Source: Sycobia sp. Sy_11 (taxonomy: Eukaryota; Arthropoda; Insecta; Hymenoptera; Epichrysomallidae). Taken from it: a DNA stretch of 64,000 bases. The translations under genes were made by a program, and so were the position numbers. Of this stretch, positions 25,340 through 35,369 are shown piece by piece. A model generated the notes under the pieces. The model did not search any database and was not told the origin of the DNA. It saw only the letters and a list, made by a program, of their open reading frames with translations. The stretch covers positions 3,217,001 to 3,281,000 of the forward strand of contig JACCIC010000028.1 in the NCBI GenBank assembly GCA_018907035.1, given 5' to 3'. Within the stretch, counting starts at the first letter, position 1, and every line of letters begins with the position of its first letter.

Positions 25340-28300
25340 GCATATGTATATATTTTTTTTAAAGATGGTTAATAGGTACGCAGTTTCAAACGATATACGC
25401 AAGACACGCATTTCCTTGTTTCGATGAGCCAAAGTACAAATCGACATTCACAATCAGTATTTCGCCACCAGATGGTTACCACTGCCTAAGTAATATGCCG
25501 AAAAAAGATGCAACTGGAACGTAAGTTTTCAATAACTATATACACTCAATAACTATATAAAACATGTAGAAATTATGTCCGAATCATTTATACAATAGTA
25601 TTTACCATTGCGAATAATTAGCTAAAAATATTGTTAAAACAATTTTTAGATTCCTTATACATAAATTATTTCTGATAAAAATTTTTTTAAAAGGTGGATT
25701 ACGTTCGAGGAATCCGTTCCTATGTCGACGTACTTAGTCGCCTTCGTCATCTCGAACTTTAAGTCGCAATCGAACAACAATTTTCGAGTCTGGTCCAGGT
25801 CCAATGCCTTGGAGCAGAGTACGTACAGTTTGAATATAGGCTCCAAAGCCCTCAGGTACTTTAGCAAACTGCTCGACTTGCCATATCAGCTGAAAAAAAT
25901 GGACATGGTCGCAATTCCTGACTTTATGTTCGGTGCCATGGAGAACTGGGGTTTAATCACTTATCGCGAGACATCCATGCTTTACGATTTTTACGATACC
26001 TCGAATGTCGATAAACAAAGGATAACCACCACCGTGGTACACGAGATCTCGCATATGTGGTTCGGCAATCTCGTCACTATTAGAACGTGGGGTTACATGT
26101 GGCTAAACGAGGGTTTCTCCTGCTACTTCGAATACACAGTGTCGGACAAGGTAAGAACGAAATTATTATCCCTATTATAATCTACTTAGACAACTTGAAA
26201 ATATACGTAATCAGGGATAAATCACTCGATTTTCTGCACAAGTTTATTTTGAAAAATAGAAAAATAAATAACATTCAAGAATTGCTATAGTAAATCTATA
26301 AAAATAGCAAGTATCAATACAGCAACATAATATTTTGATGAATTAATTCTTAAATTCATGATACTTTTATTAATATTACGTGTAATTAGATATTTCGTAT
26401 GACCATAAATATAATTTATCTTTCAATTGATTCTGTTTTTTCAACACAAGTTTTTATTGAAATGTATTTTTAAAAATTTCGAAACTGTGAGTATTTATAT
26501 ATAATCTACTGATAGAATGTTCAAAATAATTCTTCTAAAACACATATTAAATATAACTATGTGCAATTAATTTATAATTTTATTAGCAGTAATTTATAGT
26601 ACAATTATTAATTTAGATATACGATTTAGATATACGATGAGATATACGATTGATTTTTTTGACAAAATATAGTCCAACTAAATTTGTAATAATGTAGTTT
26701 TTCATACTGCATCGTCATTAATATCATTGCAGATCGAAAAAAATTGGAATATGAGTGAACAATTTGTAGTAAATAGACATCAACTTGTTATGACATTTGA
26801 TGCTTTAGCTGATTCTAAACCAATAACAAGAAACGACACAACAATAGAGGAAATAGAAAAAATAGGAGGAATTATTGTGACCACCAAATCAGCTTGTATA
26901 ATACGAATGCTTGATAAAACATTCGGAAAAGATATTTTCCAAGCTGCTCTACGCAATTATATCAATGATGGGTAAGTTGGAAGAATAGTATACACGTGAT
27001 TTTTTTATCGAAAATCCTGTATGCATACGCTCATACAAAAATAAACTCGAGGATGAATAATTATTATAGAGTTTGTGTTCTAAATTATAGTTATAAATTA
27101 TATATTTCTAAGAACTATGGTTTTGGAAAAAATTCAGTAAGAAAGAAAAAGTCTTTGTAACAGTAACATAAAATATATATAATTTGTTATTCTAAGAAAT
27201 TCTGAATTCTGTAGAAAATACAAAACAGTTGCACCCTCCGACTTATGGCGAGCATTCCAGAAACAAATTGATGCAGCTAGTATTGACGTCTCTATTGCTA
27301 AAGCGATGAAAAATTGGACTGAAACAGCCGGTTTTCCATGCGTATCAGTTACTATAAAACCGAATTACATACTTTTGAGCCAGGAGAGATTCTTCATTCA
27401 AAAGCCTAATCCGGCACGCGAAGAGCAGCTCTGGTCGATACCCATAACCTGGCTGACCTCGATTCAGGCAAACAGCGGAACAGCTCGGTCGACAAAACCG
27501 GTTCGCTGGCTATCGAGCAGAAATGCAAATTGGACCATTGACAATAAAAATGCGGCCTGGACAATCCTTAACGTTCATTCCGCAGGTCCATAAACGCATT
27601 GCTCTAAACTAATGTCCAATAAGTTACTCCGGATAGAAAAATAAAGAGCGAAAATTTTTGCAGGTTACTATCGTGTGAATTACGACAAAGATTCGTGGAA
27701 CAAAATTATCGAAGCCCTGACGAACGGTGATTTCGAGAAGATTCCTGTACTCAACCGCGCAGCAATCATCGACGACTCGCTAAATTTGGCCAGAGCTGGT
27801 TTGCTGGATTACGATATTCCGCTCCGGGCTCTCCAATATCTTAGACGGGAAACTAATTATTTACCTTTCAAATCGGCTTTTGGCTCGTTGGATTATTTGC
27901 TCAGAATGTTTTCAATGAGTCCAGATGCCGATACATTTAAAGTAACATTAAAAATTGAAATTATTTTTCAAAATGAATTCGCTATTTTAAAACTCGCCTC
28001 TATTCGGGCATTTCTGTGCTAATTTATTTGTACTTTTTCAACAGGTATTTTTAATTAATTTGTTCGAAAATATTTATATTGATTTATCCTATAATGACCA
28101 GTCGGATGATGATCAATTAACAATTTTATTACGTCAAGAAATTAATGATCGAGCTTGCTATCTGCAGTACACTTATTGCGTTGAAACATCACAAAGACTT
28201 TTTAATAATTGGATGAAGAACAAAGTACCGTAAGAAAATTTTAATATCACTATAATTAGTGCTTTTGAAGATGATAATTATACGAAGTCTTAATAAGCAT

Positions 28301-29495
28301 TTTAAATTTCTAATAGTGATGAGACATAGATTGAGAGAGCAATTTTATAAGTATAAACAAATTGGTTTTATGTATAGACTTTATAAGCACATTAATTTAT
28401 CACAAGAATTATATCAAAATCTTGTATAATATATTTCTAGTTGTTTGGGGGGGGGCAGTTATCAAAATAGTGTTAAATAATGTTTGTATAATATATTGAC
28501 GTTTTTTATTTGAATTTTTGTTCTATATTTAATATAATTTTGTTCATGATCATTTATTTAGCAAATTTGTTGATTATTATTTCTATTAATTTGTTAAAGC
28601 TATATAGTGCTACAAATTACTGTATAGCTTAAATCTACTAATAATAACCATAATAATATATATTAAATATATGATTCATATGTCAAAAAGAATCTCAAAG
28701 AATCAAAGATCGGCGGCATATTGTACAGCTATTAAATATGGTACCGATGTAGAATGGACATTTTTATGGGACCAATATAAAAAGTCCAATTCGGCAACCG
28801 AGCAGATAACAATTTTAAAAGCTCTGGGATGCTCGACAAATACTAAAGTATTACGAAGGTTAGTATTCTTCATATAGTATTCTTCTTATATTTTGCACTT
28901 ACTATTTTTCTTAAATAGATTTATCATCTAATAATTTTCAGATACCTTCTCACAGTATTGAAAGATTTTAGTTCAAGTTTGGTTCACAGGCAAGATATGA
29001 ACATAATTTTTAAAGGAATTTACTCTTCTAGTATGGAAAGTGCAGAATTTATTATAGACTTCGCTAGTAAAAACTATGATACTCTCTTAAAATAGTAAGT
29101 AAATTTTTATTGTACATAATATTTTCAATAGACTCAAAATTTTCTGATTATGAAACATAATTATTAAAATACGTACATATGTATATATATATTATCTTTT
29201 ACAAAATTATGATTGATTCATTAATCGAGACTTTTGAAAATGCGACGTAATTTATTCGCTCATTACCATTTTTAGTTTCGGTGGCCACGCTGAGATAGTA
29301 TTAATAATGCTAAATGCAATGCGAGGCTATCCCAGTAAAAGAATCGTTGAAAAGGTTGAGAAACTGGTGAAAACCGATAAACGGATAGGTCAATTTAATG
29401 CAAATTTTGTAAAAGGTTTCGACGACGTGAACGCAGAAATAGCATGGTTTAGGTTGCATCTGCCTATCATAAGTAGTTGGATACGTACAAATTAG
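24710..29495 (+). CDS. APN-1: M1 aminopeptidase N-like protein lacking the catalytic Tyr
   Basis: Secreted zinc aminopeptidase-like protein of family M1 (APN, gluzincin), 902 aa. Coding exons: 24710-25191, 25365-25520, 25694-26150, 26733-26971, 27215-27585, 27664-27941, 28045-28229, 28691-28858, 28942-29094, 29276-29495; all junctions are GT..AG and in phase. I chose the ATG at 24710 rather than 24662 because MIKYLQNL aligns with the APN-2 start MIYYLRNL and opens a signal peptide ending near NGQ. The substrate-pocket block TQFQ precedes the CFDEP motif; GAMEN is at 293-297; HEISH at 329-333 with the third zinc ligand Glu352. The catalytic tyrosine (ISYxKG in active M1 enzymes) is Thr415 (VTTKSA). 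The C-terminus (SSWIRTN) has no hydrophobic tail, so no GPI anchor is seen. Zinc binding is likely; activity is doubtful. Expected role in the family is N-terminal peptide trimming in gut or haemolymph. Confidence 0.92.
25252..25335. repeat. (TA)n-(TG)31 microsatellite filling APN-1 intron 1
   Basis: A TA run (25252-25273) continues as about 31 TG units to 25335. It fills about half of the 173-nt first coding-region intron and ends about 30 bases before the acceptor. Confidence 0.95.
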
Positions 29496-29652
29496 TTTAC
29501 ACCCTCAATTTCTAGCTTAATTAAATCTGTTTTATGAAAAATATAAAAATTATGAAGGATAGAAATATAAATATGTCTAAGGAAAACTATGATTGTTTAA
29601 TTTTTTAATAGCCTGTCACCGCCGCCTTTTTCTCTCATCTTGAATAGAAATG

Positions 29653-29865
29653 ATAGATTTTGAGATCTTGATGATATTAAGGAAATAAGGAAACATTACT
29701 GATTATGGAAAATACTCGATTGTCGTTCGGTTATTCGGCTTGTTTTAATCCTCCAATATCCCATTTTAGAGTAACATTTAAACCAATACGAGTCTTTTCC
29801 ATAATCAGTCTTTTTCACAATTGTTTTCTTACTTCTTTAATAATTATAAAGATCTCAAAATCTAT
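29653..29865. repeat. 213-bp inverted-repeat hairpin (MITE-like)
   Basis: The outer arms ATAGATTTTGAGATCTT (29653-29669) and its exact complement (29849-29865), and the inner arms CTGATTATGGAAAA.ACTCG (29699-29718) with complement at 29789-29808, form one imperfect hairpin with arms of about 65-75 bp and a loop of about 70 bp. It lies about 160 bases past the APN-1 stop codon. A miniature inverted-repeat transposon is the simplest reading; no target-site duplication was established. Confidence 0.7.
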
Positions 29866-29869
29866 TATG

Positions 29870-31335
29870 GAATACAACAAAATACTGATACTTGACCAAT
29901 AGAAGTACGTAAAATATCTCGACGGCATTTGACGGATACAGTGCATTCATGCGCATGTTTGTAAGCATCTCTCCAAAATCTGACAACAAAAGAATTAATA
30001 CAAAACTAGATCAATCTTTCATCAATTTTCAAGACTTATGGATGCATTCGACAGCAAAGGGACGATAACATTTTTCATTATTAGGTCAATCCTTCTTTTA
30101 TGGGCACATGAGCTATTCTATGATACTACATGTTAAAGGCAAAATTATTTATTTATTTATCGAGAACAGGAGCTTCTAAATAACCCCTTTTAAGTCACTA
30201 GACATGCTCAGTACCAATGATGTAAATCTGCACAATTTGTCATAAATTATTCATCAATTATCCGTAGAATAAAATATGTTGCCACGGCATTATGTTCTCA
30301 GCAGCCTGAAGGATCTTATCACTTGATATGAAGTTCACAGAGGCCTATTGGAATTATTGACTTGAATACATGAACCAGGAAGCAAAATTTTCAACGTTTT
30401 TGCCACAGACGATCTGTGCTATTAGAATTTTCAAATAATAGTCTTTGCTCAAAAAATCACCAGAGCTTGCAATCTGCTAGGAATTTAGCAGACCCCAATT
30501 TAAATTAGTGACGAAAATACATATACCAGGACTCGAACCTTACTGGATTTTAATAATGTGCAGTAAGATCTACTAATATGCAATAAATTTCAAGATTTGT
30601 TATTAAAATTTCAAGAGGCTACGAAAATAGTTATCGAAAAAATCAATAGTAAATAAAAATATTCAATGTTACTAATATATTTTCGTTAATGTTTTCTCCA
30701 TAGATGGTAAATAAAAACTCTCGACGCTACAGAAATCGAGAGATATTTTTTTCTCTCAAGTTAGAACATTTGCTGTCAACCCGTATAAAGTACTACTTTG
30801 GGAGTAACAAATTATATTAAAAAACATAGATTGCATATTTTACAGAGCTGAAACACTAATGTAATATTACAAAATAATGGCATGAACATTATACAATAAA
30901 TTGATCAGTTATAACGGTTCATTTCTTGAACAATCGATAATACATTTTATAATGTATTAAAATGTATTAAAATATGCAGGAATTCATCTCTACATAGCGA
31001 ATTTGACCAAGATTGTAAATAATCTAAAAGGACAAGACTAGGTAATACACGTCAACGGATGAATAAATTTTTATTCAATTAAAATATCTAAATAAATGAA
31101 AGTCAATATAAATACAAATCGAAAAATTCTGGTACTACAGATTTGTAACCAATTCTTGCTTGTAACCAATTCTACAGGACGTATACATCTTACTATGTGT
31201 CAAATCATGGTTGTAACCTTCGAATACAAGCATTATAAATCCAGGCTGTATATTAATTTTATATCCTATCGGAAGTACCGACATGGGCTTAAATTATTTT
31301 AATAATTTATAGTAAAATTACATATTAAGAATTAT
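29870..31335. other. Intergenic AT-rich stretch, nothing recognised
   Basis: No supported exon, RNA gene or repeat. The short frame at 31096-31302 has no domain. Confidence 0.55.
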
Positions 31336-31339
31336 TAGA

Positions 31340-31558
31340 TATAGAATTGACCCAAAAATAAGTCTAAATTTATGGTGTAACAATAACAAATTCTTACCCT
31401 TCTCTTCACCTTATTGTAGGCTGTCTTTCCTTAATTTACAAGAACATATAATTATAGGTGATTTTACTGCGCAACATGTGAATTGGAAATGCAGTAAAAC
31501 TGATACAATTGGCATAAAAAATTGTACTTATGTCGGCTGTTTGGAATTAAATCAATAA
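31340..31558 (+). pseudogene. Non-LTR retrotransposon endonuclease fragment
   Basis: The plus-strand frame through 31421-31558 reads LNLQEHIIIGDFTAQHVNW and continues KCSKTD up to a stop at 31556. The GDFxAxHxxW block is the hallmark of the apurinic endonuclease domain of jockey-like and related non-LTR retrotransposons (GDFNAKHxxW). The frame is open from about 31340. Neither the rest of the endonuclease nor any reverse transcriptase is present, so it is a short, dead remnant. Its 3' end (about 31520-31570) is also alignable, reversed, to about 21386-21435 beside the 21 kb element. Confidence 0.7.
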
Positions 31559-31586
31559 ATATATTTATCAGTTTCTTCATTCATCC

Positions 31587-31735
31587 TCAGGATGAACCGT
31601 AGCGGTTCGAAACGTCGTAAACCAAAGGAGAAAATAAGGTGGTGGGGGCAGTCAGATTGTCCTTCACTAACATAGAATATAATATATAATTTTTATTATT
31701 TTTATTTTATTTTATTCTTAATTTAATCACTTACT
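31587..31735 (-). mobile_element. Second, inverted copy of the Penelope-like repeat
   Basis: The reverse complement of this segment matches about 21070-21260. Shared landmarks are TTCTATGTTAGTGAAGGACA, GACTGCCCCCACCA, ACGTTTCGAACCGCTACGG and an AATAAAATAAAATAAAAAT stretch. With the 21 kb copy it brackets APN-1 in inverted orientation. No coding sequence of the element is visible here. Confidence 0.75.
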
Positions 31736-31739
31736 TCAA

Positions 31740-34700
31740 CCTACAGAGAAATACGATCTTCTCATTCATAATTATCATAAAATTACACACACAGAAAATA
31801 CTTCAAACTCAAATAAAGATCCCATAATAATTTTTATTATGAATAGAAATATAGGTTTCATAATAATTATAGATCTCAAAAAGTAATTTTGCTGACAAAA
31901 TAAATACATATGTTGTCGATGATACCAGGAGCTCGGATCATTACCCGATAAAAATTTATATCTCTGAAAATTATAATTAGTATAAATTATAAAGTTAATT
32001 AGTATAGATTATAAAATATATACCTCTGTAAACAAATCGATTGATATTAAAAAATCATATAAATTACGATCTAAAAAATAAACTGGAAAATTGTTTCTGA
32101 ACTCCTTCATAAAGCCTAAAAATTCTCAACATATACTCCATTTTTTCTACCAACCATTTTCTCCGCGGGATAAATATTTGTAAAAATTCGTGCAGCAAGC
32201 TCTTTCAGAGCCCGTCTGCGAAAGCCGAGGTCATACGCCATTTCCTTTCCGTGGACATGATCATTTCATCGTGAGCTCCTACTTTTATTTCCACCGATCA
32301 CGCATCGATTCAAAAAAGCTTGGCCAATAAAGTTTCTAAATAACACTGATCTACGGTTGCTTACATCAGAGGCCGAGTATTCGGCATTAGTTAATAAGTT
32401 ATACAAGTCCTCTTCATTTGGCGCTTGATTTTTTGCGCATGCGATCCTTCTCTATGGAGACGATCGAGTGAAACGAAATAAATTACATATTTTGCATCTT
32501 TATCAAACTTGGCGACTACGCTCCAACGTTTTACGTGACATCAACCACTTTTGACCGAATTCTGACCAAAATAGTCCACATTCCACTAGCTAATAGACCA
32601 TTGGCGGTAGGTCAGGTTAGTCTCAAACGACGGCGGGTTCATTGTTTATAGGTTTCCCTCAGCGTAAACGGCAATCAAGGCACATTTGCATGATCAACGC
32701 TTCTATCAGGCTCACAAGTCCACTATAGGAAACTGTTATCGAATTTCGTTAATCATTGTTTGATTATTTGCATGATGAAAAGATCGACGAAGTTCGCTAT
32801 TAATAGGCATACTGATGTTTTCCATCTAAGATTATCGACCTTTTATTAATCTCTATGTTCACGATGTTGATTTCTCCACTGTTCGCCATTAAAATTTCTT
32901 CTTCCTCTAAGAAGGATACCGACGAAGATTTATTCGCGTTGGTTGACGGTTTTCTCTTAGATTGGCAAATCTCTGGTACAGTGTAAGTTTTTGTAGTTTA
33001 AGGATTTAGAGAATGGAAAAAAATATTCCCCAACATAATACGTTATATTGTCCAGACCTTTACTGATAGCTTTTCTAAAAACACTGGATGGTAATGCATT
33101 TACCACCTAAAATATTGAAAAGCCTCGATGATCAAATTTTAATTAAAATATCCTCGAAATATAAAATATAAGAAAAAATAGTAGTTTTCAAAAAGGAAAA
33201 AATGTGAATATGATATTATCCCAATACCAGATAACGGACGTAGACAGTTTAGGTGTAGAACTACATATAATTTTTTTAATTTTACTAGTTACATCAACTT
33301 ATATAGTCTGCACATCAGCGAGTATGAACAATGTATTGGCAAGCATTTTATTTCGCAATTGCTCTTTTTAAATCTTACTACACTTGAAATCAAAAATATA
33401 ACAGAAATTTAGTCTAATACTCAAGTAGTATGTTTTAATTTTCAATGAAAAAACACGATGTTATTTTAAATAAATAATGTCTTTATATGTTCTTTACATG
33501 TATTTTTAAGGATTTTCTATCCGAAATAAGAAATTTATGAAGGTTATTACTAAGGAAAATTTAGTTATCTTACAATATTTTAAACTATTGTTTACATTTT
33601 ATTCAACTCGGATTCAATTACAGATATATATATATATATCAAACAATGCCAATTCTTTTCGATTTTTAGTTCTTTAAAAACATTATGGAGACAACTTATA
33701 TAATGTCCTCATTTTAGTTAATACTATATACACAGCTGGATTTCATAATTATCCCTCATTATTTGCCACTAAACTAAAAACTTTGATAAGCAAAAGAAGA
33801 AATAATGGATATGTAATCAATAAAACTCACTAGATCTTGCTTCAGATTACAGAGTGATATACTATTATGATTGGACATGTTTTTTAAAGAATAAAGTGGA
33901 TAATAAGAATTGTTCTTAAATTTGGTTATATATCCACGTACTTGGAGCAGATTATATCGATGGTTTAGTAGAAGTAGGAAAGTTACTGCATTGATTTCCA
34001 TATAAAATATTCTTGTATACTGAGCTACCGTCAAAGAATCACAGTAAGATTGCAGATAATTTTTAGAAGAATGTATATCTATCATTCAATTATATAATAT
34101 ACGTTTTCTTACGAAAATCAAAGTTTTTTTGTAGAATTTCTTATGTTGCAATATAATAGTTATCGTAAATACTAATGCTCGAATAAATATCCTTTTTATA
34201 AATATTCTTAAATTCTTAATCAAATCAATAAATTAGAATTGCCTAAGCTATGTCACTTTAAATTAAATTTAAATAATTGGAAAACATATGCGATACCATT
34301 GTTGAGCATGATTTTTTTCTATTTATAGAGTATATACCATATAAAGTATGAGCAATTCTGATAAACTTACTACTAAAAAATTCATAACAATAATTTCTTA
34401 ATATAGTTTTAAAAAATTTTAGAAAATATTTAAGTACATCATATATAATAACTGTATGGTTATTTTTTCTATAAAAAGACAAATAAGGATTCATCTGGAA
34501 AATGCTTAAATTAACTACAAATGCATGTAATAATTTGCAACGTTTTGTGATCTAATGAATTTTGACTCCCATCAGACCTCAATAAAAGAATAAAAATATC
34601 TACAATTATTGTATTCCATAATCATATTTAATACTGTGCATTATTATTTATTGTTAGGTAGAGTTTGTGTGAATTGTTTTAGATATTTAATTTATATTTT

Positions 34701-34959
34701 ATTACATTCTAAAAAAATAGCAAAACATTAATTATCAAAACGTTAGAAACTTTATCTATTGGCAATCTATTCAAGCTCTTATAGTATAACATTACTTTCA
34801 TTCTAAATATTAATAAATTTACAAATGCGAATTTTATCAAATATACTTTTATTATTATATTTTTATTATACTTTTATTATTATAAGGCTTAGTAAATAAA
34901 AACATCATAAGTAAAGTAATAATATAATATTTAATATCTCACAGAATTTAGCGGTAAAC
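31740..34959. other. Intergenic stretch between APN-1 and APN-2
   Basis: Mostly AT-rich. A GC-richer, apparently single-copy block covers about 32180-32990 and ends in a small open frame with a consensus donor (separate entry). Minus-strand frames at 33774-34085 and 34258-34494 have AT-driven composition and no domain; I do not call them. Confidence 0.5.
32855..32986 (+). other. Small open frame with donor, possible first exon
   Basis: A 43-codon frame from ATG at 32855 (starts MFTMLISPLF, later KKDTDEDLFALVDGFLLDW) stops at 32984-32986. A consensus donor ACAGT|GTAAGT overlaps its end at 32982/32983. The block is GC-richer than its surroundings. It may be an untranslated or short coding first exon splicing to the APN-2 region (acceptor CCTTCTAG ends at 35342), a transposon remnant, or chance. 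I recognise no family. Confidence 0.2.
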
Positions 34960-34972
34960 AAATCCGCTATAT

Positions 34973-35174
34973 GAGGTCTACGATGGCTTGATCGCTAGAG
35001 CGAAGGATTAGTAGCTTGGTGATCCGAGTTCAAGTCCCGGTCTCGGCCGATTGACACAAGCACCGCTGTAATAATTTACATATGCTTTGTTTACAAACAC
35101 ATCGTAGACCTCCGTCGCTGATTAGCAGCGATATTAGGAAGCATAAACAAAGCGACGTTAAATAACATAAAAAA
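34973..35174 (+). mobile_element. tRNA-derived SINE, copy 1, with 13-bp target-site duplication
   Basis: The 5' part resembles a tRNA: TGGCTTGATCGCTAGAGC at the A-box region and GAGTTCAAGTCCC at the B box. A unique middle and a 3' tail GCGACGTTAAATAAC end in poly-A. The element is bounded by a perfect duplication AAATCCGCTATAT (34960-34972 and 35175-35187), the product of target-primed insertion. A second copy lies at 50446-50655. It sits about 180 bp upstream of the APN-2 start codon. Confidence 0.88.
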
Positions 35175-35369
35175 AAATCCGCTATATAGTATTTAAGAAA
35201 ATAACATTAATTATCAGAAAATAATAAGGAGGTTGATAATATCAACAATAAACTTCTAAACCATTATATTAGTTACGCTTAAAAAAATTAATACTAATAT
35301 TATTAATAATAATAACTTTATCGTACATTAAAATCCTTCTAGGGTGTTTCAAAAAATTATATTTGAAAA

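Noticed and set aside
34973..35050. A genuine tRNA gene at the tRNA-like sequence
   Set aside because: No complete cloverleaf; poly-A tail, target-site duplication and a second copy show it is a SINE.
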